Positions 51,351 to 60,417 of a DNA stretch of 64,000 nucleotides are shown one piece after another. Source of the stretch: Treponema rectale (lineage in GTDB: Bacteria; Spirochaetota; Spirochaetia; Treponematales; Treponemataceae); the NCBI RefSeq assembly GCF_014202035.1, contig NZ_JACHFR010000002.1, forward strand, positions 248,001 through 312,000, read 5' to 3'. The notes under the pieces were generated by a model. The model ran no database searches, had not been told where the DNA came from, and saw nothing but the letters and a program-made list of their open reading frames with translations. Positions within the stretch are counted from its first letter, which is position 1, and each line of letters begins with the position of its first letter. A program made the translations under genes and the position numbers.

Positions 51351-54329
51351 TCAGTCCTCTCCCCAGATTTTTATATAAGCACGATTACTCAAATCAAGCT
51401 TAAGTTTAACTGATGCACCAAGATATGCTCCATCTTCAGAATCCATCTGCTTGCGGGACATGGTAAGATCTTTTGGCGAAGATTCTGTGCCACCCGTTAA
51501 CGTCATTGTTACAGACGGATGGAACGGATATGTTGTAAGTATCTTTTCTATCTCTCGTGAAGAAAATGAAAGTGTATTTAATTTTCCTTCACTTAAATCT
51601 ATTTCTTTTTGAATTCCTGTATATGAATCATCAATGCCGGCTTTAAAATCAAGCCCATTGAAAACTTCATTATCAATTCTGTAATACATGGCAAAGCTGT
51701 CTATTGCATCACAATACTCAGCATACTTTTCGTAAGTTGAAGCACTATCCCTGCTAAGCAAATCTTCATCTGATGTAGCCCAGTCATCTTTATAGAAGCT
51801 CATTATATCAACTACAATGTCTCCCTTTAATTCAAGATTAAAAGAAAGAATAATTGCCATATCTATCTTTATGCTGGTATCACTGACTGTACTTTCTGAA
51901 CCGCTGCCTCCAGAAGAAATATTTGAAAGCATTTGAGAATAAATTACCGTATCAGAATTTGTTCCTCCTAAAGCAAGCGAATATTTAAAATTCATTGTTT
52001 CAGGATAAGCATTTATAATATCTGCAAGATCTGTTGTAAAACTGTACTTATCTGCATTTGCTTCATTAAGATAAGGAAGCACTTCAGAATCAAAAACTTT
52101 TCCTTCTGCCGCAAGAGCCGCAGCTGTTTCATCACTGGCAATTATAGTAGAAATATCAGCAGGCCACGGAACAGTATCTGTCATAAAATTCAAATTTTCT
52201 CCTGAACTTTCTGAACCAAGTACGTAAACTGAATCATTTTGAGTATTTCCGCTTGAATCCGTCGTTGTATAATCAATACTGATTTTTCCAGAAAGATGCA
52301 GTGCATTTAAAATATCAGACAAACTGTCATCAGTGGATGTCGGCTTCTGTGCATAAAAAAATACAGGAAGCGTTGCAATATTAATATTCTTTATTGATTC
52401 CTCATCAAGAGAAAGACCGTCCAGCAGAGAAGAAAGATCAAAACTCTCAAGACTGTTTTCTCCATCAACAGAAGTTCCATCGGAGTTTAACGTTACAGAG
52501 TCCCAGTCATAAAGCATTTTTTCAAATGCAAGAGAAAGTTTATAATCCTGACCAAGTGTTATAGAATTTAATGTAATAGTTGTATTTGCAAATTCAAAAG
52601 TAAAATCAACATAATTTTTCTGAGAAGTATTCAGCGCTGTAAAATCTACTTCAGGATACTGAACCCAAGTCTGACTTTCACCGGAATCACTTGTTGTAGA
52701 AAGATTTTTCGTAAGGTGATAATTCATTATATTTGAATTTACATTAATCGTAAGATCATCAGTATCAAGTGTATTTACAAGTGTAAACTTAAACCCAAGT
52801 CCTTCTGCAGGAATTGTATTATCCAGATTTCCTGAAGAATTATGCTTGTAATAAGAAGTACCTGACTGTTCTCCAAATGTTATGGACTTTACATATTTAG
52901 TAAGCTGATCCGTAAGTTCAATGCAGCTGCCAGTTCCATCTGTAGAAAGGGAATAACTTGTCTGAATGTTATTGTATTTAGGTGACGTCAGATCTATTTC
53001 TACATCAGAGAGAGAATTTATTTCATAAGAATATGCAATCTCAAGAGAAGAAACATCTGTAGTAAAATCTATTGTTGCTCCGTAAACTTCAACAGTTACC
53101 GTTCCTCCAATTGCAATCGGAGTTTCAGAAGGAGTAATTACTGTTCCGGAAATATCTGCTACTTTATCAAACAAAGTTGTTGCAGCAGATGGACCATCTG
53201 TTATATCAGAACCAGAAATCGTGTTTCCGGCAAAATTAAATTCAATTTCTGTATCAACTCCAGACCATCCGCTTATCGGACTTGTAGACAATTCAATATT
53301 TCCGTCGCTTATTGTTGCAGAATTAAAAAGCCCTTCCATTTCAGAAGTACTTACTTCCATTTGAAAATCAACCGGATCAATTCCAAAATCTGCTGAATGT
53401 TTTTTTATGTTTTCAACTCTCAAAAGATCAGAACCGTCAGCAAGTCCTATATTTACTTTATAACTATGAGCAGTTCCTAAATCTCCACCAGAAGATTTAC
53501 CTTTCAAGCATACATAAAATTCTGAAGGCAGTCCTTCTGCATTATCCAGAGGAATCTCTATAGTGCCACCGTCTTTTACACTGACCCAGTCACTTCCTCC
53601 TAAGTCACTTGAAGTTCCATCGGAAGAAAGAAATCCCATTCCTTCAAATACAAACCCTTCCGTACAGGCATTGGAATCTGTTTTTTCAAAAGTAATTTCT
53701 ATTGCAGAACCTGTTTTGTAATAAATTTTTTCTGCTTCAGAAACAATAGAAATTGATCCATGATTAGATTCAAGTTCCTGTTTAATACCAGGTTCATAAC
53801 AAGTATCAATAGTAAAACTGTTTGCAGAAAGATTTTCATCAATAGTTTCTTTAAACTCATCCATAAAATCCAGACCAATCGGAGTAGTAGATGTTCCGCT
53901 TACCGACGGAACAGAAATAGTCTGGTCAAAATTAAATCCAAAATCTGCACTGGAGAAAACACTGTCAAAATCAAGATCATCAAGATAAGAACCAATATCA
54001 ACCGGTACTTCATAAACCGGATAATGAAGCACGTAAGACAGGATGTCACTTTCATCTTTTTCTGTATCAGCAGCATCATCCTGAATATAATTATAAAGCT
54101 GCATGCTGTTGCCAAGACTTTCCTGCATCTGTTCTGTAATTGCAGAAGTGCTTAAAGTATCAGACAGACTGTATTTCATTGTTCCAAGATTTACATTATA
54201 TTCTGCATCAGTTGCAACCGACACTGACTTAGGAATCTGCATGTTAAACAAATCCTTGCAACTAAAAAATGAGAAGACTGATAATGTTACTGCCGCAAAA
54301 ACTGCGGATTTTATAAAAAATCTCTTCAT
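51351..54329 (-). CDS. Large Ser/Thr/Asp-rich lipoprotein of unknown function
   Basis: This 992-residue protein begins with a lipoprotein signal (lipobox SFFSC, Cys24). The mature part is very rich in Ser, Thr, Asp and Asn and made of beta-strand segments with no family motif that I recognise. No FN3 or Ig signature is obvious. The C-terminal part ends SVKLKLDLSNRAYIKIWGED. It is paired with the downstream barrel gene with 2 bp between. I set the start at 54329: TGTTAAAAT ends 7 nt upstream and the signal peptide begins there, while a longer frame adds 12 non-signal residues. Confidence 0.7.
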   Translation of the reverse strand: MKRFFIKSAVFAAVTLSVFSFFSCKDLFNMQIPKSVSVATDAEYNVNLGTMKYSLSDTLSTSAITEQMQESLGNSMQLYNYIQDDAADTEKDESDILSYVLHYPVYEVPVDIGSYLDDLDFDSVFSSADFGFNFDQTISVPSVSGTSTTPIGLDFMDEFKETIDENLSANSFTIDTCYEPGIKQELESNHGSISIVSEAEKIYYKTGSAIEITFEKTDSNACTEGFVFEGMGFLSSDGTSSDLGGSDWVSVKDGGTIEIPLDNAEGLPSEFYVCLKGKSSGGDLGTAHSYKVNIGLADGSDLLRVENIKKHSADFGIDPVDFQMEVSTSEMEGLFNSATISDGNIELSTSPISGWSGVDTEIEFNFAGNTISGSDITDGPSAATTLFDKVADISGTVITPSETPIAIGGTVTVEVYGATIDFTTDVSSLEIAYSYEINSLSDVEIDLTSPKYNNIQTSYSLSTDGTGSCIELTDQLTKYVKSITFGEQSGTSYYKHNSSGNLDNTIPAEGLGFKFTLVNTLDTDDLTINVNSNIMNYHLTKNLSTTSDSGESQTWVQYPEVDFTALNTSQKNYVDFTFEFANTTITLNSITLGQDYKLSLAFEKMLYDWDSVTLNSDGTSVDGENSLESFDLSSLLDGLSLDEESIKNINIATLPVFFYAQKPTSTDDSLSDILNALHLSGKISIDYTTTDSSGNTQNDSVYVLGSESSGENLNFMTDTVPWPADISTIIASDETAAALAAEGKVFDSEVLPYLNEANADKYSFTTDLADIINAYPETMNFKYSLALGGTNSDTVIYSQMLSNISSGGSGSESTVSDTSIKIDMAIILSFNLELKGDIVVDIMSFYKDDWATSDEDLLSRDSASTYEKYAEYCDAIDSFAMYYRIDNEVFNGLDFKAGIDDSYTGIQKEIDLSEGKLNTLSFSSREIEKILTTYPFHPSVTMTLTGGTESSPKDLTMSRKQMDSEDGAYLGASVKLKLDLSNRAYIKIWGED

Positions 54330-54336
54330 AACCCGA

Positions 54337-54345
54337 ATTTTAACA
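54337..54345 (-). promoter_or_regulatory. Extended -10 before the large lipoprotein start
   Basis: On the minus strand TGTTAAAAT ends 7 nt before the ATG at 54329, and TCGGGTT between them is not a Shine-Dalgarno. Confidence 0.5.
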
Positions 54346-54376
54346 TGCCGGAATATTAAATTCAAATTTAGACCAT

Positions 54377-54415
54377 AAAAAAAGCACCGCCTGCGTACAC
54401 AAACGATGCTTTTTT
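54377..54415 (-). terminator. Terminator after the UPF0210 gene
   Basis: AAAAAAGCATCG and CGGTGCTTTTTT arms pair (one G-U) with a 13-nt loop and a T run on the minus strand. Confidence 0.85.
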
Positions 54416-54474
54416 CTTCTATATATATGTATTAATTACTTGATTTCAAAAATCTTATGCAGTTAAAGTTTTCC

Positions 54475-55836
54475 CTAATTCCTGAATGAATGAATAGGAG
54501 CAGGAATACGTCCGCCGCGATTAATGAAATCTGCACAGCTGAAGTTGTTTACCGGCATTACAGGACATCCGCCAAGAAGTCCGCCAAATTCAACCCAGTC
54601 ACCGGCCTTTTTTCCAGGAGCAGGAATAAGACGGCATGCAGTTGTTTTATTATTAACCATTCCGATTGCAAATTCATCTGCAAGAATTCCGGAAATTGTA
54701 GTTGCAGTTGTATCTCCAGGAATTGCAATCATATCAAGACCTACTGAACAAACTGTTGTCATAGCTTCAAGCTTTTCAAGACAGATTGAATTCTGTTTAA
54801 CGGCATTTATCATTCCTTCATCTTCTGAAACTGGAATAAATGCACCGCTTAAGCCGCCGACGTTTGTTGATGCCATAACACCGCCTTTCTTTACCATATC
54901 AGTAAGCATTGCAAGAGCAGCTGTTGTTCCAGGAGCACCGGCACCTTCAAGACCAATTTCTTCAAGAATACGTGCAACTGAATCACCTACTGCAGGAGTT
55001 GGTGCAAGACTCAAATCAAGAATACCAAACTTAACGCCAAGACGACGAGCTGCTTCTGTTCCTACAAGCTGACCCATGCGGGTAATTTTAAATGCCATCT
55101 TTTTAATTCCGTCAGCAAGTTCATTAATCGGTTTTCCTTTAAACTGACGTGCTGCTGCAAGAATAACTCCAGGTCCGGAAACACCAACATTGATTACAGA
55201 GTCTCCTTCTCCAGGTCCATGGAATGCCCCGGCCATAAACGGATTGTCTTCCGGTGCATTGCAGAATACTACAAGTTTTGCACAACCGTTAACAGGATTT
55301 TCTTTTGAAAGATCTGCCGTCTGCTTAATGATTTCTCCCATAAGTTTTACGGCATCCATGTTGATTCCGTTTTTTGTCGTACCAACATTCACAGAAGAAC
55401 ATACGTTATCTGTTACAGAAAGTGCTTCCGGTATTGATTCAATTAAAGTTCTGTCAGCCGGGGTAATTCCTTTCTGAACAAGTGCACTGAATCCACCGAT
55501 AAAATTTACGCCCAGTTCTTTTGCACAGCGGTCAAGGGTCTTACAATAAGAAACATAACTCTTTGCTCCACTGGCACCTGCAACAAGAGAAATAGGTGTT
55601 ACGGAAATTCTTTTATTAATAATCGGAACTCCCATTTCTTTTTCTATATCCTGTCCGGTCTTAACAAGATTTCCTGCAGTACGCATAATCTTGTCATAAA
55701 TTTTCTGATTAGATTTTTTTTCATCTGAATCTGCACAATCAAGAAGATTAATTCCCATTGTAATGCAGCGAACATCAAGATTCTGATGACTGAACATATT
55801 TACGGTTTCTTCTATTTCTACCGGCGTAAAAATCAT
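54475..55836 (-). CDS. UPF0210 / PFL-like family protein
   Basis: This 453-residue cytoplasmic protein matches the UPF0210 (DUF711) family from end to end: the N-terminal [16 protein letters not shown], the central [26 protein letters not shown] and the C-terminal [28 protein letters not shown]. Its chemistry is not established; it has a glycyl-radical-like fold assignment in structural surveys, which I treat with caution. In many bacteria a small ACT-domain gene (UPF0237) is next to it. None is adjacent here. A GGGAGAT ribosome site supports the start. Confidence 0.9.
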   Translation of the reverse strand: MIFTPVEIEETVNMFSHQNLDVRCITMGINLLDCADSDEKKSNQKIYDKIMRTAGNLVKTGQDIEKEMGVPIINKRISVTPISLVAGASGAKSYVSYCKTLDRCAKELGVNFIGGFSALVQKGITPADRTLIESIPEALSVTDNVCSSVNVGTTKNGINMDAVKLMGEIIKQTADLSKENPVNGCAKLVVFCNAPEDNPFMAGAFHGPGEGDSVINVGVSGPGVILAAARQFKGKPINELADGIKKMAFKITRMGQLVGTEAARRLGVKFGILDLSLAPTPAVGDSVARILEEIGLEGAGAPGTTAALAMLTDMVKKGGVMASTNVGGLSGAFIPVSEDEGMINAVKQNSICLEKLEAMTTVCSVGLDMIAIPGDTTATTISGILADEFAIGMVNNKTTACRLIPAPGKKAGDWVEFGGLLGGCPVMPVNNFSCADFINRGGRIPAPIHSFRN

Positions 55837-55893
55837 TTTATATCTCCCGATTTAAGTTGAAGATAGTTTATATAAATTCACAGTTTTTTGCTA

Positions 55894-56889
55894 TTATCTT
55901 GCAGAAAAATCCTTTCCGAAATCAGCGGCAATTTTCTTTGCTAATTTTTTTAATGATTCCCGCCGGAGTTTATCCATGCCGTAAGCAAGGGTTTTTTCGT
56001 CAACCGAAACAGTGATTGTATAAACCGTTTCATCTTTATAAAGAATCTCTATTTCTGCAGACGGACGGGCAACAAGAAGTTCTCCATCGCCTTCAGTTAC
56101 TTTATTTAAATCAACAGTTACATTTGCCTTATAGGCAGCAGCTCCTTTTGAAACTCCAAGCCCGGCATTTTTCAAAGATGCTTCTACCTGGGAATAAATA
56201 ATATTTTCATAATCTTCATCAATTTTCTGAATCTGCACGGCACTCTTTTTTAATGATTCATTCTTCTTTGTTTCCAGCAGCGAAATCTTTTTTGTACACT
56301 CTGCATATTCATCTGCAGCACGACCAGAATCAATGGCTGTAAGAATATTTATTTTTTCAATTAAAGCAGGCGTAAACTGTTTTGCTTTAGAAAAATCAGA
56401 AACTGCTGAAAGAGGATCTTCTTTTTCTGCTGCGGAATACAATTCAAGGAATTCATTCATAAGAATTTTTGTTTCTACATTTACCTGATTATACGCCTTT
56501 GCTTTTTCTATATAAGCGGCAATATAATAAGTTTTCTTCGGCTTATAAACTTCAGAATACTCAAGCCCCGTAAAAATAAAATTCGATTTTGATGAATTTA
56601 CACTAGAAGAACTTTCATTTAAATTTATTTTTCCATCTGTTTCTTTATAAAACATTTCTATTTTTACATTTGAATCAATTTCTGTCTGAATGTAACGGCT
56701 GATTTCTACAGCAGCAGCAATTCTTGCTTCTTCCAGAGTCTTGCCTTCACCTACTGCGCTTAAATAAATTCCCTCATCATAATATTCATGACAATCAGAT
56801 ATATATTCCGGAACAGGAACCTTTGTTGATGAACAGGAAACAAAAACAACCGACAGCAATACGGACAAAATACTCTTAATGTTTTTCAT
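55894..56889 (-). CDS. LPP20-like lipoprotein
   Basis: This 331-residue product has a lipobox (VFVSC, Cys19) and then an LPP20-type domain: YLSAVGEGKTLEEARIAAAVEISRYIQTEI (about residues 43-72), the usual Gly-x-Gly and Ala-rich helix that follow in this family. A second beta-helix section (210-331) ends DKLRRESLKKLAKKIAADFGKDF and looks like a repeat of the first. LPP20-family lipoproteins are outer-membrane anchored; their role is unknown. TAAAAT ends 6 nt before the start and there is no ribosome site. Confidence 0.78.
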   Translation of the reverse strand: MKNIKSILSVLLSVVFVSCSSTKVPVPEYISDCHEYYDEGIYLSAVGEGKTLEEARIAAAVEISRYIQTEIDSNVKIEMFYKETDGKINLNESSSSVNSSKSNFIFTGLEYSEVYKPKKTYYIAAYIEKAKAYNQVNVETKILMNEFLELYSAAEKEDPLSAVSDFSKAKQFTPALIEKINILTAIDSGRAADEYAECTKKISLLETKKNESLKKSAVQIQKIDEDYENIIYSQVEASLKNAGLGVSKGAAAYKANVTVDLNKVTEGDGELLVARPSAEIEILYKDETVYTITVSVDEKTLAYGMDKLRRESLKKLAKKIAADFGKDFSAR

Positions 56890-56895
56890 AGAACT

Positions 56896-56901
56896 ATTTT
56901 A
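56896..56901 (-). promoter_or_regulatory. -10 hexamer 6 nt before LPP20-like start
   Basis: TAAAAT then AGTTCT then ATG on the minus strand, without a Shine-Dalgarno. Confidence 0.5.
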
Positions 56902-57042
56902 CAATGTGCAGCCCGCTTTCTCAACTGCAATACCCTACTTATCTTCTTTTCTATTTACCGTTATTTACAAAAGATTTTAATTCACAACTGAATTTTTCTG
57001 TGTTATACTGTTCGTTACCACTAAATTTTCTGGAGGTAATTT

Positions 57043-57465
57043 ATGGATAAAAATGCGACATACAAAAAGCTGGTTGAAGAAGCCATAAAAATGCTGAACT
57101 TTTCTTACGTTCCATATTCACATTTTCACGTCGGAGCTGCACTTCTTACAACAGAAGATGAAATTTACACAGGCTGCAACATAGAAAACTCGGCTTTCGG
57201 TCCAACAAACTGCGCTGAACGTACTGCTTTTTTCAAAGCAATAAGTGAAGGTAAAAAAACATTTAAGGCCATTGCAATAGTTGGAGGTCCAAACGGAATT
57301 ATAAAAGATTTTTGTCCTCCATGCGGTGTATGCCGTCAGGTTATGCGGGAATTCTGCAAAGATGATTTTGAAATCATTCTTGGTAAATCACCGGACAATT
57401 ATATTGTAAAAACTCTTAAAGAAATTCTTCCCCTCAGTTTTGGCAGCGAAGATTTGGAAAAATAA
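57043..57465 (+). CDS. cdd: Cytidine deaminase
   Basis: This 140-residue protein is a typical tetrameric cytidine deaminase. Zinc ligands are C57 in NCAER and C94/C97 in PPCGVCRQV, with the catalytic E59. The substrate loop CNIENSAFGPTNCAERTAFF is complete. It salvages cytidine and deoxycytidine to uridine. A TGTTATACT element (57001-57009) and a GGAGG ribosome site precede it, so this gene has a normal leader. It is followed 50 bp later by the zinc-finger membrane gene. Confidence 0.96.
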   Translation: MDKNATYKKLVEEAIKMLNFSYVPYSHFHVGAALLTTEDEIYTGCNIENSAFGPTNCAERTAFFKAISEGKKTFKAIAIVGGPNGIIKDFCPPCGVCRQVMREFCKDDFEIILGKSPDNYIVKTLKEILPLSFGSEDLEK

Positions 57466-57502
57466 TTCTGAATTCCTATTGCGGCAGCCCGCCGCTTCAT
57501 TT

Positions 57503-57508
57503 TAAAAT
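57503..57508 (+). promoter_or_regulatory. -10 hexamer 7 nt before the zinc-finger membrane gene
   Basis: TAAAAT is followed by AGACTTC and ATG. A TTGCGG hexamer lies 18 bp upstream of the -10. No Shine-Dalgarno is present. Confidence 0.5.
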
Positions 57509-57515
57509 AGACTTC

Positions 57516-57947
57516 ATGGAATATATTTTACTCGGAGGATCACTTCTCGTTCTTGTGTTCCTCCTTAATTTTTTTATTAACTATAAAGCCTACGGAAAAC
57601 AGGAAAAAGCCTGGAAAAAACGCAGGGAAAAACGGGATGCAGCAGCAGCTAAAGGTCTTCTTGTAAACTGTCCCCTCTGCAGCAGCCCTCTTTACCCGGG
57701 AGAAGATTTATTTACCAGGATATACCGCCCTATGAGCGTTAGCGACCAGTTATGTATTATAAAAGGATGCCCGCACTGTTATCCTTCAACAGAATCCGGC
57801 ATAAAAAGAGAATGTCCTGTCTGCCACAAAGAGGTTGACAGCAAAACAGGACATCTGGTTGCTCATCTTTTTAACAAAACAAGTGACGGCAAAAAACACG
57901 TTGTTGTTTCCGGCTGCAACCTGTGCTGTAAAAGCAAGCTTTCTTAA
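57516..57947 (+). CDS. Membrane-anchored protein with four CxxC motifs
   Basis: This 143-residue protein has an N-terminal transmembrane helix (residues 3-22) and a Lys/Arg-rich cytoplasmic linker. Four CxxC pairs follow: C52-C55 (NCPLCSSPL), C85-C88 (GCPHCYP), C100-C103 (ECPVCHKEV) and C134-C137 with C138. They could form two zinc ribbons. I do not recognise a named family. By the positive-inside rule the cysteine part should be in the cytoplasm. It is separated from cdd by 50 bp and from purD by a terminator. Confidence 0.72.
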   Translation: MEYILLGGSLLVLVFLLNFFINYKAYGKQEKAWKKRREKRDAAAAKGLLVNCPLCSSPLYPGEDLFTRIYRPMSVSDQLCIIKGCPHCYPSTESGIKRECPVCHKEVDSKTGHLVAHLFNKTSDGKKHVVVSGCNLCCKSKLS

Positions 57948-57954
57948 AAAAAAG

Positions 57955-57990
57955 AACCTGAGCCGATGATATGCAGCTCAGGTTTATATT
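57955..57990. terminator. Terminator between the zinc-finger gene and purD
   Basis: AACCTGAGC/GCTCAGGTT forms a 9-bp stem with an 11-nt loop. A long T run on the minus strand makes it a strong terminator for purD; the plus-strand tail is weaker. Confidence 0.85.
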
Positions 57991-57991
57991 A

Positions 57992-59305
57992 CTAATTAGA
58001 TTCTGCAGCTCCAGGAAGTCCGATATCTTTACGATAGAACATACCTTCAAAACTTACTGCTTCAAGGGCTGCATAAGATTTTTTCCAGGCTTCATCAAAA
58101 GTTGAACCATGTGCTGAGCAGGCAAGAACACGTCCTCCGCTTGTCTTAAGAACAGTTTTTCCTGATTCAGATTCTGCAACGGCACCTGCTATAAAAATCT
58201 TTGCTCCAGTTTCTTCAACTTTAGCTTTATCTTCAGAAATCGTCATTCCTTTTTTATATGCCTTAGGATATCCTCCGCTTACTGCAACCGGAGCAACCTG
58301 ATAACCAGACTTCCACTTAAAATCAAAGTTCTTCAAGTTACCGTCGATTATAGCCTGACACATTTCTACAAAATCAAAATCCATCATCGGAAGAACAGCC
58401 TGTGTTTCCGGGTCACCAAGACGAACATTATATTCCAGAGCTTTAGGTCCGTCTTTTGTAAGCATGATACCGAAGAAAATAAATCCGCGATAATCGTAGC
58501 CTTCTTCAACAAGACCCCGTAAAGTAGGAAATTCTATTTCTTCATAAAATTTTTTCTTAAGATCTTCAGTAAAATCATCAACAGGACAGATAGCACCCAT
58601 TCCACCGGTATTAGGACCTTTTGCACCATCAAGAAGGCGTTTATGATCACGGGCACTTAAGAAAGAAGCTATGGCAGCTTTTCCTTCTTTTGCATATTCA
58701 GGAGTAACGCTGACTGCTGCAAGAACAGAAATCTCTACTCCGCGAAGATATTCTTCAATTACAATTTTCTTTCCGGCATCTCCAACTGCAGATCCTTCCA
58801 TCAAATCTTTTACGGCCTGCTTTGCTTCATCAAGGGTAAGTGCAACAACAACACCCTTTCCGGCAGCAAGACCATCTGCTTTTATTACAATCGGTGCTCC
58901 CTGCTGTTCAACATATTCAAGAGCAGATTTTTCATCAGTAAATGTTTCGCTTTTTGCACAGGCAACTCCGTACTTTTTCATGAATGCTTTTGCAAGATCC
59001 TTACTTGCCTCAAGCTGAGCCCCTGCTTTTTTTGGTCCTATAACAGGAATACCTGCTGCCCACAAAGCATCTGCTGCACCTTCTGAAAGCGGATTCTCAG
59101 GGCCAACAACAGCAAGCGTACATCCATTTGCTTTTGCAGCTCCTGCATAATCTGAATTCTGCACTTCTACGTTGCGGCACTTGTTTTCTAATGCTGTACC
59201 GCCGTTTCCAGGAATACAGATAACCTCTTCAACATTGCTGCTCTGAGCAATCTTCCAAGCGATTGTGTGTTCGCGTCCACCGTTTCCAATTACTGCTACT
59301 TTCAT
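57992..59305 (-). CDS. purD: Phosphoribosylamine-glycine ligase
   Basis: This 437-residue enzyme is a complete GAR synthetase: VIGNGGREHTIAWKIA at the N-terminus, PENPLSEGAADALWAAGIPVIGP, the ATP-grasp region PIVIKADGLAAGKGVVVALT, FILSARDHKRLLDGAKGPNTGGMGA-type loop (FLSARDHKRLLDGAKGPNTGGMGA) and LEYNVRLGDPETQAVLP. It ligates glycine to phosphoribosylamine in purine synthesis, the step before the formyltransferase that feeds PurL. TAAAAT ends 8 nt before the ATG and no ribosome site is present. Confidence 0.95.
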   Translation of the reverse strand: MKVAVIGNGGREHTIAWKIAQSSNVEEVICIPGNGGTALENKCRNVEVQNSDYAGAAKANGCTLAVVGPENPLSEGAADALWAAGIPVIGPKKAGAQLEASKDLAKAFMKKYGVACAKSETFTDEKSALEYVEQQGAPIVIKADGLAAGKGVVVALTLDEAKQAVKDLMEGSAVGDAGKKIVIEEYLRGVEISVLAAVSVTPEYAKEGKAAIASFLSARDHKRLLDGAKGPNTGGMGAICPVDDFTEDLKKKFYEEIEFPTLRGLVEEGYDYRGFIFFGIMLTKDGPKALEYNVRLGDPETQAVLPMMDFDFVEMCQAIIDGNLKNFDFKWKSGYQVAPVAVSGGYPKAYKKGMTISEDKAKVEETGAKIFIAGAVAESESGKTVLKTSGGRVLACSAHGSTFDEAWKKSYAALEAVSFEGMFYRKDIGLPGAAESN

Positions 59306-59313
59306 GGAAGAGT

Positions 59314-59319
59314 ATTTTA
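59314..59319 (-). promoter_or_regulatory. -10 hexamer 8 nt before purD
   Basis: TAAAAT, then ACTCTTCC, then ATG on the minus strand; no Shine-Dalgarno. Confidence 0.45.
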
Positions 59320-59359
59320 CTTTATTTGAAAAATGTTGTCACCGTTAAGACAAAATATT

Positions 59360-60058
59360 TTAAAATAGTTTTTTAATCTGCCTTACGTAAGAATACTTAT
59401 TTGTCTTCTTTCTGCTGTAACGAACTCCCACATCAAAATGATACTGCCAGGAATAATCATAAGGCTGTACATGTTTATTCGTTCCAAGATTAGGATAATC
59501 CAGATCAAAACCGCCGTTTACAATAATATTCCACCGGTGTGCTACAGGAAGATCAAGACCTGCAATAAGTCCAAGTCCAAGATAATGATAATGATATTCA
59601 TCACTGAGCTGATACATGTAGTGCAAACCTATCGCATATCTGAGGCGAACATATTCCCACATGCTTGCTTCAAAAACAGGACCGGCAAATAAATCAAAGG
59701 CATATAAAAGTGTCTGCTTTGCCAGCTGTTCTACATCATTAAAATCATGTGCAAACGGATAATAAGCACTTATCTTTATAATGCTGTCTACAGGCTTAAT
59801 ATTTACCGACTGTATTGCAAAATACGCACCTATCATATAATCCGTCCATACAAAATTAGAACGGCCCGATTCTTTTTCAAGTCGCGTAACAGAAGCAAAA
59901 CTTAATCCTTCATCAAAAACAATATACGGAATATCTTTTATAACAGGAAATCCAGTTTTAGGATTAAGTTCTTCTTCTGAATTCTGCGCTTCACTCTGGG
60001 CAAAAACTGAACCACTGCAAAATAAAAATACTAATGCTGCAAAAAAAACTTTCTTCAT
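59360..60058 (-). CDS. Small outer-membrane barrel-like protein
   Basis: This 232-residue protein has a signal peptide (MKKVFFAALVFLFCSGSVFAQ) and then amphipathic Tyr-rich strands (DYMIGAYFAIQSVNI, YAIGLHYMYQLSDEYHYHYLGLGLIAGLDL, WQYHFDVGVRYSRKK). These suggest an eight-strand barrel-type outer-membrane protein, though the C-terminus is KKLF instead of the usual aromatic. I chose ATG 60058 with AGCAGG upstream; the longer frame adds 18 residues from the previous gene. It ends an operon of three genes that begins with FN3 lipoproteins. Confidence 0.66.
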   Translation of the reverse strand: MKKVFFAALVFLFCSGSVFAQSEAQNSEEELNPKTGFPVIKDIPYIVFDEGLSFASVTRLEKESGRSNFVWTDYMIGAYFAIQSVNIKPVDSIIKISAYYPFAHDFNDVEQLAKQTLLYAFDLFAGPVFEASMWEYVRLRYAIGLHYMYQLSDEYHYHYLGLGLIAGLDLPVAHRWNIIVNGGFDLDYPNLGTNKHVQPYDYSWQYHFDVGVRYSRKKTNKYSYVRQIKKLF

Positions 60059-60068
60059 ATTCAGCCTG

Positions 60069-60416
60069 CTACTTACTTGTATGATAAAGAGTAAGATGTT
60101 TTGATGTATCACTTGTTATCCAGTCAAGATAAAGCATTGCACCGCGGATATCCCACTCACTGTTTATTGAATAAGATTTTCCTTCAACTGAATATTTAAA
60201 AACAAGAACATTGTCTACAACACTATAAGTTCCTTCATAATCAATGATTTCTTTTTCAGAGCTTTCTATTGATGCTGTAAAACTTCCGTCATTCATAAAT
60301 GAAAGTTTGTTGCCGTTATTATCTGCCCAGGTTCCGTAAAGCGGACTCGGTTCATAACATCCAAAAAAAACTGCTGAAACTAAAACTACAAATGCTGCAA
60401 AAAAATATTTTTTCAT
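60069..60416 (-). CDS. Small lipoprotein, lipocalin-like
   Basis: The 115-residue product has a lipobox (VFFGC, Cys20). The mature domain reads LYGTWADNNGNKLSFMNDGSFTASIES then DYEGTYSVVDNVLVFKYS, a pattern shared with small bacterial lipocalin-like (DUF5640-type) lipoproteins that start with GTW. The ligand is unknown. ATG at 60416 has AGGAAGAT upstream and lies 1 bp after the stop of the FN3 lipoprotein gene, so the two are translationally coupled. Confidence 0.72.
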   Translation of the reverse strand: MKKYFFAAFVVLVSAVFFGCYEPSPLYGTWADNNGNKLSFMNDGSFTASIESSEKEIIDYEGTYSVVDNVLVFKYSVEGKSYSINSEWDIRGAMLYLDWITSDTSKHLTLYHTSK

Positions 60417-60417
60417 T

